Positions 1 to 11,522 of a stretch of DNA of 64,000 nt are shown here, one piece after another. Every line of letters begins with the position of its first letter. Within the stretch, counting starts at the first letter, position 1. The stretch covers positions 62,802,020 through 62,866,019 of the forward strand of contig NC_092242.1 of assembly GCF_036320965.1 (NCBI RefSeq), read 5' to 3'. The stretch comes from Panulirus ornatus. Its lineage: Eukaryota; Arthropoda; Malacostraca; Decapoda; Palinuridae. The translations under genes were made by a program, and so were the position numbers. The notes under the pieces are model-generated. The model saw only the letters and a list, made by a program, of their open reading frames with translations, was not told the DNA's origin and did not search any database.

Positions 1-2630
1 TGCTCAAGGGTCGTAAAGTCGTGCTCAAGGGTCGTAAAGTCGTGCTCAAGGGTCGTAAAGTCGTGCTCAAGGGTCGTAAAGTCGTGCTCAAGGGTCGTAA
101 AGTCGTGCTCAAGGGTCGTAAAGTCGTGCTCAAGGGTCGTAAAGTCGTGCTCAAGGGTCGTAAAGTCGTGCTCAAGGGTCGTAAAGTCGTGCTCAAGGGT
201 CGTAAAGTCGTGCTCAAGGGTCGTAAAGTCGTGCTCAAGGGTCGTAAAGTCGTGCTCAAGGGTCGTAAAGTCGTGCTCAAGGGTCGTAAAGTCGTGCTCA
301 AGGGTCGTAAAGTCGTGCTCAAGGGTCGTAAAGTCGTGCTCAAGGGTCGTAAAGTCGTGCTCAAGGGTCGTAAAGTCGTGCTCAAGGGTCGTAAAGTCGT
401 GCTCAAGGGTCGTAAAGTCGTGCTCAAGGGTCGTAAAGTCGTGCTCAAGGGTCGTAAAGTCGTGCTCAAGGGTCGTAAAGTCGTGCTCAAGGGTCGTAAA
501 GTCGTGCTCAAGGGTCGTAAAGTCGTGCTCAAGGGTCGTAAAGTCGTGCTCAAGGGTCGTAAAGTCGTGCTCAAGGGTCGTAAAGTCGTGCTCAAGGGTC
601 GTAAAGTCGTGCTCAAGGGTCGTAAAGTCGTGCTCAAGGGTCGTAAAGTCGTGCTCAAGGGTCGTAAAGTCGTGCTCAAGGGTCGTAAAGTCGTGCTCAA
701 GGGTCGTAAAGTCGTGCTCAAGGGTCGTAAAGTCGTGCTCAAGGGTCGTAAAGTCGTGCTCAAGGGTCGTAAAGTCGTGCTCAAGGGTCGTAAAGTCGTG
801 CTCAAGGGTCGTAAAGTCGTGCTCAAGGGTCGTAAAGTCGTGCTCAAGGGTCGTAAAGTCGTGCTCAAGGGTCGTAAAGTCGTGCTCAAGGGTCGTAAAG
901 TCGTGCTCAAGGGTCGTAAAGTCGTGCTCAAGGGTCGTAAAGTCGTGCTCAAGGGTCGTAAAGTCGTGCTCAAGGGTCGTAAAGTCGTGCTCAAGGGTCG
1001 TAAAGTCGTGCTCAAGGGTCGTAAAGTCGTGCTCAAGGGTCGTAAAGTCGTGCTCAAGGGTCGTAAAGTCGTGCTCAAGGGTCGTAAAGTCGTGCTCAAG
1101 GGTCGTAAAGTCGTGCTCAAGGGTCGTAAAGTCGTGCTCAAGGGTCGTAAAGTCGTGCTCAAGGGTCGTAAAGTCGTGCTCAAGGGTCGTAAAGTCGTGC
1201 TCAAGGGTCGTAAAGTCGTGCTCAAGGGTCGTAAAGTCGTGCTCAAGGGTCGTAAAGTCGTGCTCAAGGGTCGTAAAGTCGTGCTCAAGGGTCGTAAAGT
1301 CGTGCTCAAGGGTCGTAAAGTCGTGCTCAAGGGTCGTAAAGTCGTGCTCAAGGGTCGTAAAGTCGTGCTCAAGGGTCGTAAAGTCGTGCTCAAGGGTCGT
1401 AAAGTCGTGCTCAAGGGTCGTAAAGTCGTGCTCAAGGGTCGTAAAGTCGTGCTCAAGGGTCGTAAAGTCGTGCTCAAGGGTCGTAAAGTCGTGCTCAAGG
1501 GTCGTAAAGTCGTGCTCAAGGGTCGTAAAGTCGTGCTCAAGGGTCGTAAAGTCGTGCTCAAGGGTCGTAAAGTCGTGCTCAAGGGTCGTAAAGTCGTGCT
1601 CAAGGGTCGTAAAGTCGTGCTCAAGGGTCGTAAAGTCGTGCTCAAGGGTCGTAAAGTCGTGCTCAAGGGTCGTAAAGTCGTGCTCAAGGGTCGTAAAGTC
1701 GTGCTCAAGGGTCGTAAAGTCGTGCTCAAGGGTCGTAAAGTCGTGCTCAAGGGTCGTAAAGTCGTGCTCAAGGGTCGTAAAGTCGTGCTCAAGGGTCGTA
1801 AAGTCGTGCTCAAGGGTCGTAAAGTCGTGCTCAAGGGTCGTAAAGTCGTGCTCAAGGGTCGTAAAGTCGTGCTCAAGGGTCGTAAAGTCGTGCTCAAGGG
1901 TCGTAAAGTCGTGCTCAAGGGTCGTAAAGTCGTGCTCAAGGGTCGTAAAGTCGTGCTCAAGGGTCGTAAAGTCGTGCTCAAGGGTCGTAAAGTCGTGCTC
2001 AAGGGTCGTAAAGTCGTGCTCAAGGGTCGTAAAGTCGTGCTCAAGGGTCGTAAAGTCGTGCTCAAGGGTCGTAAAGTCGTGCTCAAGGGTCGTAAAGTCG
2101 TGCTCAAGGGTCGTAAAGTCGTGCTCAAGGGTCGTAAAGTCGTGCTCAAGGGTCGTAAAGTCGTGCTCAAGGGTCGTAAAGTCGTGCTCAAGGGTCGTAA
2201 AGTCGTGCTCAAGGGTCGTAAAGTCGTGCTCAAGGGTCGTAAAGTCGTGCTCAAGGGTCGTAAAGTCGTGCTCAAGGGTCGTAAAGTCGTGCTCAAGGGT
2301 CGTAAAGTCGTGCTCAAGGGTCGTAAAGTCGTGCTCAAGGGTCGTAAAGTCGTGCTCAAGGGTCGTAAAGTCGTGCTCAAGGGTCGTAAAGTCGTGCTCA
2401 AGGGTCGTAAAGTCGTGCTCAAGGGTCGTAAAGTCGTGCTCAAGGGTCGTAAAGTCGTGCTCAAGGGTCGTAAAGTCGTGCTCAAGGGTCGTAAAGTCGT
2501 GCTCAAGGGTCGTAAAGTCGTGCTCAAGGGTCGTAAAGTCGTGCTCAAGGGTCGCACCGTTGGGCTCAAGGGTCGTACTGTCGGGCTCAAGAGTCGTACC
2601 GTCGTGCTCAAGGGTCGTAAGGTCGTCGTC
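1..2630. repeat. 21-bp satellite/minisatellite array, about 125 copies
   Basis: A 21-bp unit with core CTCAAGGGTCGTAAAG repeats from the first base to about 2,554 with no variant that I can see (about 121 units). Four diverged units follow, ending near 2,630. The left end is cut by the window, so the array is longer. Each unit holds two CpG sites. Because 21 is a multiple of three, four of the six frames stay open, which creates an apparent 915-residue protein of a repeated heptad. I regard that as an artefact of the repeat. Older relatives of the unit lie inverted at 6,730-6,860 and 7,530-7,815. Confidence 0.97.
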
Positions 2631-2997
2631 TCGGGGTTAGACATTCACGACCTTGTTTTATTTGGTGTACCTTGTCGTAGCCACAGCCCTGGGCACGGGT
2701 CTGCAGAATTGGCTCCCGATCAGTCGAACCCAGTCAACAATGGAAGACTTTTTTTTTATGGATTATAAAAAAAAGGAATTATTTCGGGAGAGCGTGCCAG
2801 ACGGGGCCAGGGTAGTGGCACCAATGGTAGATAGGGCGAGGGTAATGGCACCAGTGGCAGACAGGGAGAGGGTAATGGCACTAGCGCCTGGCGCTGGGTC
2901 AAAGTCACTTTAACAACTTGCCTCATGTTATGGTACTTGGGTCTGGATGAGGGCAATACCTGGGGGAGGGCTTGGGTTTTATTCTTCTCAAACCTTT
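2631..2997. other. Unique spacer with a small 30-bp tandem repeat
   Basis: No gene is visible. Between about 2,801 and 2,890 a 30-bp unit containing GGTAATGGCACCAGTGGCAG occurs three times in exact 30-bp register. The rest is unremarkable. Confidence 0.7.
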
Positions 2998-3396
2998 TTC
3001 CTCCTCCTCCTCCTCCTTCTCCTCCTCCTCCTCCTCCTCCTCCTCCTCCTCCTCCTCTTCTCCTTCTTCTTCTTCTTCTTCTTCTTCTTCTTCTTCTTCT
3101 TCTTCTTCTTCTTCTTTTCCTTCTTCATCATCTCCTTCTTCATCATCTTCCTTTTTTATTCTTGTTTCTTGCTTCGTATTTCCTTCTCCTTCCTTAACCT
3201 TCCAGTGAGATGAGATGACATCCCTCCTCCATCTCCTCCTCCTCCTTCTCCTTCTCTTCTTCTTCTTCTTCTTCTTCTTCTTTTTCTTCTTCATCTTCTT
3301 CTTCTTCATCGTCTTCCTTTTTAATTCTTGTTTCTTGCTTCGTATTTTCTTCTTCTTCTCCTTCCTTCACCTTCCAGTATTATGAGATGACATCCC
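2998..3396. repeat. Duplicated polypyrimidine (CTC/CTT)n tract
   Basis: Long runs of CTC then CTT are followed by a short unique tail ending in 'gagatgacatccc'. The whole block occurs twice, about 175 bp apart, so this is a tandem duplication of a triplet-repeat block plus tail. The purine strand would read as poly-Glu or poly-Lys/Arg, but no gene context supports this. Confidence 0.9.
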
Positions 3397-3672
3397 ACCG
3401 TGAGGGAGAGGAGAAGTCATCCTCTGGGCCTCACTGGTGTTAAGAAGACACCTCCAGGTGACGTCTCGCCGTCTCGTAAATCTCTCGTCCAGACCGCCGC
3501 CAGGCTGACCCAAACTTTGTACATGTAACACTCCGCTGCTCCTCCTCCTCCCCACACCAGTACGCCCCGACTCCCTCGCTCTCCCGAAGCACCCAAGTTT
3601 CCATCCTTGAGATGCCAAGTTTTCTGCTCTCCTGTGCAAATAATTATTCCATGAATGAGTAGAATAAAGATA

Positions 3673-3674
<2 letters not shown>
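3397..3674. other. Unique spacer, no gene seen
   Basis: Moderate-GC unique sequence lies between the polypyrimidine block and a TA tract. Open frames here owe their length to the flanking repeats. Confidence 0.6.

Positions 3675-3759
<85 letters not shown>
3675..3759. repeat. (TA)n microsatellite
   Basis: Uninterrupted AT dinucleotides over about 85 bp. Confidence 0.97.
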
Positions 3760-3762
<3 letters not shown>

Positions 3763-3929
3763 ATAAAAGATACGGAACATTTTTGTTTATTTTTCATTAA
3801 TCATTTCTTGACGTATTTTTGAGGCCTAGAACCCCGAGAGGCACGGCTCGCTCGGGTGTTGGACGGTGGTGGAAAAAAATGAAATAGAAAAAAAAAAAAC
3901 TCGCCTGCCGGAATTGAGGAAGTTGATTC

Positions 3930-3932
<3 letters not shown>

Positions 3933-4002
<70 letters not shown>
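3933..4002. repeat. (GA)n microsatellite
   Basis: Uninterrupted GA dinucleotides over about 70 bp, within GC-richer sequence. Confidence 0.97.
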
Positions 4003-4003
<1 letters not shown>

Positions 4004-4837
4004 GGAGGAAAGTTTTCCGGGCGGATGAGGGGAGAGGGGCGCTATAAAATGGGTCGGGATAGTTACAGCCTGACGAGGTGTCGAGGCTCCGGCTCTGTGT
4101 ATTGGTCGACTCCCCCCCCCTCCACCCACCTCTCTCTGTGTATAGGTCGACCCCCCCCCCCCCTCTCTCCCCACCCACCCTGCTCCATCCTAGCTCTAGT
4201 GAACTGACCGTGGGTCAGTTTTATATTTTTCTCCCCCTCTCATCCTCTCCTTTTACCATGATGCAACCATTTTCCCCTCATCCTTCCCATGCCTGAGCTG
4301 GTACCATGCCCTGAAGTTCTCCCAAGATTCCCATTTCCCCTCATAGTTACCATGAATATTCCTCTTGAGTGCTCTTGCCTCCCACGAGTTAGGGTACTGA
4401 AAGGTTTGTCCATTGTCTCTCCTTTACTTACAAAATCATCCCACCATAAGTAGCTTGGTAATGTCCTTAAGTAGCCAGAATGAAGGGTTTCTTTCTCCCA
4501 TCACTGCCATGAATTGCAGCCATCGTTGATCTTTCTCCCATCACTGCCATGAATTACAACCATCGTTAACCATGAGCTGTGTCGTACATCCGTGTCGTAC
4601 GCTATTGAAGTACACATATTATCCCTAAAGCAACACTATTCTTTAAGTTGATAATGGAGGAATACGATACGTCTCCCTTTTTTTTTTTTTTAAATATGTC
4701 ACAGTTTGTGAAGATTATATGATGTTTATTCTCGATCGCCTTAGTTAAAGGTGTTTCTGAGAATCTTTTTTCTTTTCTTGTCTTTAATTCTCCAGCTGGT
4801 TTGAGGAGACCCGGAGGTGGTGGCATGTGTATGTATA
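4003..4837. other. Gene-free spacer with C-runs and short duplications
   Basis: It holds two related C-homopolymer segments with TAGGTCGAC or TGGTCGAC beside them (4,100-4,175). A degenerate 'accatgaa' series follows (4,250-4,350), then a clear 40-bp duplication built on CTCCCATCACTGCCATGAAT (about 4,492-4,570). No coding exon is recognised. Confidence 0.6.
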
Positions 4838-5260
4838 TATCGGCCGATGAACCGGAAGCATGTATTCATGCTTGATATATCGAGTCCCGATTAGAAATAT
4901 CGGAAGACAGGTGAGAAAGAGTTTATTTTGCTAGAAAGGAGTCGGGTCCTGATTAGTTATATCGGTTGGTATTTCAGAAGAACTTCCGAATTAAGGAGAA
5001 AAAAATGGGATCTTCAAATATCTGGTAGACGGAAGCATTGCCTTATGGAATAAATCGGCTCCCAGCTAAGAGATATCGGATAGTAGGTCCTAATGGAATC
5101 GGGTAGTTGGGCTTTAATATAGTCTGCTGGCCAGAAATATATTTGGTTATCGGATGCATCCGCATCGGGTATCGGGAGGGGAAGGGGGGAGGGGGGAAAA
5201 ACAGATGATGGCCAGGCATTCCGTACTCTGACAGTAAATATCGGAGGTCGGCTTTGAGTT
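4838..5260. repeat. Degenerate array with TATCGG core
   Basis: The hexamer TATCGG or ATCGG recurs roughly every 25-60 bp, often with 'tcctaat' or 'cccgatta' between copies. This looks like an old, diverged minisatellite. The period is irregular, so the boundaries are approximate. Confidence 0.6.
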
Positions 5261-5342
5261 ATCGGGCCGCAAATGCAAGTATTGGACCCGAATATTTTCT
5301 TGGTACACTGGCCTGATGGATGTCAGGAGAAGGGCAAAGGGT

Positions 5343-5615
5343 CAGGTCAAAGGTCACGCCGTTGATAACCAAAGGGATCGCACCGCAGTGCTCAAGGATT
5401 CGAACCGATGCGTTGGAGTGCCAGGGTTCGAAACAGGTCAAAGGTCACGCCGTTGATAACCAAAAGGATCGCACCGCAGTGCTCAAGGATTCGAACCGAT
5501 GCATCGGAGTGCCAGGGTTCGAAACAGGTCAAAGATCACGCCGTTGATAACCAAAAGGATCGCACCGCAGTGCTCAAGGATTCGAACCGATGCGTCGGAG
5601 TGCCAGGGTTCGAAA
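5343..5615. repeat. 91-bp tandem repeat, three copies
   Basis: Three copies start at 5,343, 5,434 and 5,525, an exact 91-bp period with few substitutions. Each copy contains GGATTCGAACC and GGGTTCGAAAC, both close to the RNA polymerase III box B consensus GGTTCGANTCC. The unit is not a multiple of three, so the open frames crossing it change register. Confidence 0.93.
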
Positions 5616-5720
5616 CACCTTCACAGCGACGCCGACGCTGCCGTGACAACAGCGTCGACAAATGCGTTGTCAAGCGCCTCCTCCAGTGCGTCTTCGTCAA
5701 CATCCCATCCCATCGGTGAT

Positions 5721-5810
5721 GGAAACCTCAACGCATTCTCTTCTTTGCTGATGGAAAACCTCAACGCATTCTCTTCTTTGCTGATGGAAAACCTCAACGA
5801 ACTTTGTTGT
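5721..5810. repeat. 33-bp tandem repeat, about 2.5 copies
   Basis: The unit contains CTCAACGCATTCTCTTCTTT and repeats at 33 bp. It leads directly into the 39-bp array and shares the GGAAACCTC start with it. Confidence 0.9.
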
Positions 5811-5818
5811 CTGCCTAA

Positions 5819-6062
5819 CGGAAACCTCCCAGCGTCGGACGATCAACGGAATCCTAACAGAAGCCTCTCAGCATTGGACGATCAACGGAATCCTAACGGA
5901 AACCTCTCAGCATTGGACGATCAACGGAAACCTAACAGAAGCCTCCCAGCATTGGACGATCAACGGAATCCTAACGGAAACCTCTCAGCATCGGACGATC
6001 AACGGAATCCTAACGGAAACCTCTCAGCAGTGGACGATCAACGGAAACCTCTCAGCAGTGGA

Positions 6063-6064
<2 letters not shown>
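5819..6064. repeat. 39-bp tandem repeat, about six copies
   Basis: The unit has cores CAGCATTGGACGATCAACGG and AATCCTAACGG in a 39-bp register, ending with a shortened copy that runs into a TA tract. The period is 13 codons, so a plus frame reads a degenerate NGNLSALDDQRNP repeat. I treat it as noncoding because the frame ends in the TA tract and has no splice or gene context. Confidence 0.9.

Positions 6065-6127
<63 letters not shown>
6065..6127. repeat. (TA)n microsatellite
   Basis: Pure AT dinucleotides begin inside the last 39-bp unit, at the GACGAT core. Confidence 0.97.
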
Positions 6128-6131
<4 letters not shown>

Positions 6132-6433
6132 TTTCTTGTTTACCCAGACACAAAACTCCGAGAACGCTCCCCCATCTCTGTTTACCTTCGGCAAAGTCCG
6201 GAGGGAATTCGCCAGAGACAACTAACTCCTTCCAGTGTTTATCTTGAGTACACTGATACGCTTGATCTTCATTTCCTCTCCGTCACAGATGCACGTTTAA
6301 TGAGCAGGATTAAACCCCCTTTCCCCCACCTTCCCCACGACGAAAAGATACGATGGAATATTATTGACTTGCGATCGAAAAGGAGAGAAATTAAAGGATC
6401 GTGCTTGGCGTGCAAGACCGTCGCCAGGCCCGT

Positions 6434-6600
6434 GATTGGCTGGTTTCAGCCGCGTTTGATGCCCCGTCTGCCGGTGATTGGCTGGTGACTGTTGTGTTTA
6501 ACGATGCGGTCGGCTGTGATTGGTGAGATATTACAGGGTTAGGCAATACGGTTGGCTCTGATTGGTTAGACATTTCAGTGACAGGCAATATGATAGTGTG
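6434..6600. repeat. 42-bp array carrying GATTGG (inverted CCAAT)
   Basis: GATTGG starts at 6,434, 6,476, 6,518 and 6,560, exactly 42 bp apart, while the intervening sequence has diverged. GATTGG is the reverse complement of a CCAAT box core, the site bound by NF-Y. The array may be a minisatellite, a regulatory cluster, or both. A related array lies at 12,605-13,000. Confidence 0.75.
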
Positions 6601-6604
6601 TGTG

Positions 6605-6607
<3 letters not shown>

Positions 6608-6644
<37 letters not shown>
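6608..6644. repeat. (GT)n microsatellite
   Basis: GT dinucleotides just downstream of the 42-bp GATTGG array. Confidence 0.95.
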
Positions 6645-6645
<1 letters not shown>

Positions 6646-6729
6646 TTATTACTATGATAATTGGCTGGTAAAGTCATATGTTGAACTTATGTTTGATTAG
6701 TCATTTATAACTGTGTTTCACTCCCAAAT

Positions 6730-6860
6730 TACGATGGCTTGACCCTTGAGCCAGACGTGACTTCCCCTTGGGTAGGGTCGTAACGACCCTTTAGTTGAAC
6801 ACGTCGTTACAGTCCCTTAGCTCGACGGAGTGACCTTTGAGTGTGATGGCCTGACCTTTG
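6730..6860 (-). repeat. Diverged relatives of the 21-bp satellite, inverted
   Basis: Segments such as TTGACCCTTGAG, CGTAACGACCCTTTAG and TGACCTTTGAG match the reverse complement of the 1-2,630 unit (core CTTTACGACCCTTGAG) with many changes. Spacing is irregular, around 20-25 bp. Confidence 0.6.
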
Positions 6861-6965
6861 ACCTCATCTCGGAGTTATTGCACATCCAGTTACTCTTCCT
6901 TCCTAATTGTGAAGATTTTAATCCAAGGATGTTAGAATTCCATCAGTCTGATGTAGTGCATAGGT

Positions 6966-7529
<564 letters not shown>

Positions 7530-7815
7530 TGACCACAGCGTTACGACCCCATGAGCACGACGATACGACCCTTTGAGTACGACGTTACGACTCCATGATT
7601 ACAACGATACAACCCTTTCGACCCTTTGAGTACGACGTTACGACCCCATGTGCACGACTTTACGACCCCTTGACCAAAATATGATGACCCCTTTGTCTAC
7701 AACGTTACGATCCCTTGACCAAATCGTTACGACCTCTTGTTTATCACGTTACGAGCCCTTGAGCACAACGTGACGACCCCTTAAGCCGGACGGGACGATC
7801 CATGGGCATGATTGG
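7530..7815 (-). repeat. Degenerate 21-23-bp array, inverted relative of the satellite
   Basis: About a dozen units resemble GAGCACGACGTTACGACCC. The one at 7,652 (CACGACTTTACGACCCCTTG) is almost the exact reverse complement of the 1-2,630 unit with one extra C. Period drifts between 21 and 23 bp and unit identity is low, as expected of an old array. A plus-oriented remnant (TTAAGGGTCGTGCTG) follows at about 7,864. Confidence 0.8.
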
Positions 7816-8172
7816 TCCTGCTAATTTGACCCGGATCTTTAGAGAGTGATTAAAAGGTCATATTTAAGGGTCGTGCTGTAGCCTCAACCTCGTACTAAAC
7901 CCACACCCTTAAAACAAGAATAATTCCAGTGAGCAAAGTACGTAACTGGCTCTTAACCCTAGTGATTATCATACGGAAACTAATCAATGTGTTGTACGAT
8001 GAGTCAGAGATATAATAAAGGAAAGAGAAGGAAGATCGACAAGTTATGCATGAGATGAGGGCTACTTTGCATACATCGCTTGTTGAAGGTGGCAAGTTTA
8101 ATAAGATGGTTGTTTTTCCCCCGCCATGGCATTTTCCCTGTAGGAGATCTTGCCCGGCCGAAGTGGGAAAGT

Positions 8173-8175
<3 letters not shown>

Positions 8176-8245
<70 letters not shown>
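8176..8245. repeat. (GA)n microsatellite
   Basis: Pure GA dinucleotides followed by GGAGGGAGGGAGG. Confidence 0.97.
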
Positions 8246-8248
<3 letters not shown>

Positions 8249-8436
8249 AGAGGGAGGGAGGGAGGATCTTGGGTCCCCTGATGTGAGGTGGTCGGGTACA
8301 GGAGGGGGTTAGCTTGAGGCCCTTCCGGCATCCCTCCCTCCCTCCCTCCTTCCCTTCCCGGCACACATGTTCTTCCAACTTGTCCAGACAAGTTATGGCT
8401 TTGTTCTGACGCCCGCCAGACTAGCCCGTGTCTTGC

Positions 8437-8464
8437 CACACACACACACACACACACACACACA
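8437..8464. repeat. (CA)n microsatellite
   Basis: Short CA tract. Confidence 0.95.
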
Positions 8465-9199
8465 TGGGTTTTTGAAAATATCGTATGAAATACATCATTC
8501 GAAAAAGTTTTTATCTTGTAATTTTTGAGTTTGTAGGATATATGCGAATGTTGGAAGAGCGGTGATGAGACGAGACTTTAATGATAAGAGATATATTTGT
8601 GGAAACAACGCAGAACTCAACAAATTGTATGGCATCTGAAATTGGAAGGTGGAGTTCGTTAGCCATAAACCTGGACCCTGTAGTGGAAGGTTCTGTGAAC
8701 TTTGCAAGTGAAGGAGAATGAACCTGGGTTGCTCAATCCTTCAATACAGAGGAGAGGTTAAAATATCTAAGTTATTTCCAGACGTGTTGTTACGAAGATG
8801 TAGTTGGGACTCCATCCAGCCAGGATATATATATAGTAGGGTATAAAAGAGAGCAAGGAGCGAGTATAGCAAGATATGAGAGGAGGAACGAAGACCATTT
8901 TGAGAATGAAATTGTGGACAAGGCCGGTGGAGAATCCAAAACCTTTCCATAGATTCAGGAGTCAATTGTTAGTTAAGGAGCAGCTTGATGGGATGAAGGG
9001 ATTCCGATGTGACGTGAGAAGCGAGAAGGAGTGTTTCCACCTACAAGGAGCGGACCTTAAAAGACCCCAGAGTTAGTGTGTGACATGGCTGACGAAATTC
9101 ACAACCCCAAGGAAATGTCATGAGAGACCTTGTTTCATAAGGAATGAAGGGCTCAGGTGTTATCTACCGGGGGGGGGAAATGAAGTGCTGGGAGTCCGC

Positions 9200-9203
<4 letters not shown>
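8465..9203. other. Unique spacer, no gene recognised
   Basis: Short frames exist on both strands, but none has a recognisable motif or a splice context. Seven Gs occur near 9,170. It could be a decayed transposon body leading into the LINE remnant at 9,360. Confidence 0.5.

Positions 9204-9275
<72 letters not shown>
9204..9275. repeat. (GA)n microsatellite
   Basis: Pure GA dinucleotides over about 72 bp. Confidence 0.97.
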
Positions 9276-9276
<1 letters not shown>

Positions 9277-9359
9277 GTGGGAGTTGACACTGTACCTCCA
9301 ACCTGTAGCCAGAGTCCCAGCTTAAGGTGAGGGGGGAAAAATATTTAAGGAGACCAACT

Positions 9360-9830
9360 GACTGTCTGACGGCAAGGATGAGAATCGTGTTCAGTTTCAT
9401 CACTTGAGGAACCATCCAGCTAGCTGCTCATATCCTACGTAGGGCCAAAACTGGGTTATGCCTCTTATAGTAGGTCGCTGCACCTGAAGAAGAAGAAGAA
9501 GAAGAGCAAAGACCTGATAAGAGAAGGAGCAGAGGAGGGGAGTAAAGAGGATTTCGAATTGAAGGAGCTGAGTTACAGGGAATGGTTTAAAGGCCGTGAA
9601 TTTGCCCACCGTGGAAGAGAGAAGAACGAGGGGTGACCTGATCACAATCGTTATGTTTTTTAAACCAAATGGATGACATATAAAGGAAAGGAAAAGAGTT
9701 CTTTGAAAAATGTGGGGGGGTTAGAGCAGCCAGGGGACGTACCATGAAATTAAAAAAAGATTGTAGAAAGAATGTTAAAAAGAGAAATACTTTTATACAG
9801 TAAGAATAGATGAATTTAATTAAATGAATG
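9360..9830 (+). mobile_element. Decayed non-LTR retrotransposon 3' end (CR1/jockey-like C-terminus)
   Basis: Translated plus frames give YVGPKLGYAS, then NLPTVEERRTRGDLITI, then a basic stretch ending in KKDCRKNVKKRNTF. These match, in order, the conserved C-terminal landmarks of many LINE reverse transcriptases: 'RPKLEYAS', 'LEERRxRGDLIxxYK' and a basic tail. Stops and frameshifts interrupt the reading, so it is a fossil. The same landmark on the opposite strand occurs at 19,605-20,190. The clade assignment is inference. Confidence 0.72.
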
Positions 9831-9952
9831 AGAATACTGTAAACGCGGATGGCATCCAGAACTTTTAAAAGTTGTATAATAATGAAGTTGGTTCAGGAGA
9901 CGGGGGGCCCACGAGTGTAGAACTCCGTCCCCGCGCGGAATAAAGAGACAAC

Positions 9953-9960
9953 CACACACA

Positions 9961-10010
<50 letters not shown>
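9953..10010. repeat. (CA)n microsatellite
   Basis: CA dinucleotides with one CCC interruption near the left end. Confidence 0.96.
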
Positions 10011-10011
<1 letters not shown>

Positions 10012-10132
10012 GGTACATCTATCTCTTACTGATGTATAAAGAATTGAACCCTGTGTTTAGCCAGGGAGGGTGTATTCACAATGTTTTGTTTTCCGGGTGT
10101 TGAGCTTATCACATGCATCACAACTCACCCAA

Positions 10133-10133
<1 letters not shown>

Positions 10134-10204
<71 letters not shown>
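10134..10204. repeat. (CA)n microsatellite
   Basis: Pure CA dinucleotides over about 70 bp. Confidence 0.97.
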
Positions 10205-10207
<3 letters not shown>

Positions 10208-10304
10208 CTAAACAGTCGTCTTGTATGTAAATGTGATGGGCGGATCCCGTAGAGTTTTAGTGTGGGGGTTACTGCCGTTCGACGTGTGTCTCTGGGTAGG
10301 TGAT

Positions 10305-10306
<2 letters not shown>

Positions 10307-10390
<84 letters not shown>
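10307..10390. repeat. (CT)n microsatellite
   Basis: Pure CT dinucleotides over about 84 bp. A short (GACA)n lies at about 10,459-10,476. Confidence 0.97.
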
Positions 10391-10394
<4 letters not shown>

Positions 10395-10498
10395 GCGCTC
10401 GGGTGGATGTCAAGTTTCACTCCTGTGGCCCAGTCATGGTGGCTTTCAGGGAAGTCGACAGACAGACAGACAGACACGATCTTACCATTGTCTTACTT

Positions 10499-10499
<1 letters not shown>

Positions 10500-10548
<49 letters not shown>
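10500..10548. repeat. (CA)n microsatellite
   Basis: Pure CA dinucleotides. A short (GTAA)n follows at about 10,658-10,680. Confidence 0.97.
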
Positions 10549-10549
<1 letters not shown>

Positions 10550-10680
10550 ATACCCGTCATCACACAGCTCACGCGACGGTTCGTCGTTGCCCTAGATTTA
10601 CGAAGCTGCGGTGAGCCCCACGCGCTAGCTTCCGGTAAAATCCGGAATAAGCACTTGTAAGTAAGTAAGTAAGTAAGTAA

Positions 10681-10985
10681 TTACACCATCTATCGGGCCG
10701 CTCACAGGTCTATCTCGCGTGGTAGTGGGGGAGCGGGACTGTGTGGGTTACGTGTTGGCACTAGATGGCACCACACTGGCAGGTGAGGAGGGAGGAGGTG
10801 GTGGAAGAGAGCCAAGCAATACATACCACAGTGCCATTGTATCCACATCATGTCCCAGTAGTTCTCGTGTTGACCTTCGTCTTGTAATGACCGCGCCCAT
10901 GGTGTTCATCCCTGGTGATACCAGTGTTCGAGGAGAAAAAAAAAACTTCCGTTGGTATTTTTGTCATGACTTTTTGCTGTTGCGT
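10681..10985. other. Unique spacer, no gene seen
   Basis: An open frame runs through this stretch only because the (ATT)n tract that follows has no stop in that frame. The unique part shows no domain. Confidence 0.5.
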
Positions 10986-11290
<305 letters not shown>

Positions 11291-11522
11291 GTCATAGTGT
11301 AAGCAGTAATGTGATCATTATTACATTTCTTCTTATTTTGTCATGATCGTTAAGGGCAGTTAGGCCTCTGCGTCACGACAGTTCCAGCAGTTTGCTCGTA
11401 AACACTGGTGCTTTTTTTTCTTCAACTTGAAACTTGAGTCTTAAGTTTCTCTTATTAACAGTGGGCCAGTAGACAGCCCAGCAGGTTTATTGCCTAAGTT
11501 GGAAATTTGTGTTTCATATGCA
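11291..11522. other. Unique spacer, nothing recognised
   Basis: AT-rich unique sequence between a trinucleotide tract and a G-rich array. No feature is seen. Confidence 0.5.

Noticed and set aside
21..2768. 915-residue open frame of a repeated basic heptad
   Set aside because: It exists because the satellite unit is 21 bp with no stop in that frame; other frames on both strands are open as well. There is no start context, splice site or conserved ending.
2923..3309. Poly-Glu / poly-Lys protein on the minus strand
   Set aside because: It is only the translation of a polypurine simple repeat and ends in unrelated unique sequence.
4043..4049. TATA box (TATAAAA) in a GC-rich setting
   Set aside because: No initiator such as TCAGT lies about 30 bp downstream and no exon follows. 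One match of this length is expected by chance.
5343..6064. CRISPR-like regular repeats
   Set aside because: The repeats are contiguous tandem units without unique spacers, in a eukaryotic context.
5499..6128. 209-residue frame with a 13-residue NGNLSALDDQRNP repeat
   Set aside because: It is a 39-bp minisatellite read in frame, running into the TA tract. The upstream part crosses 91-bp units whose register shifts. No gene context.
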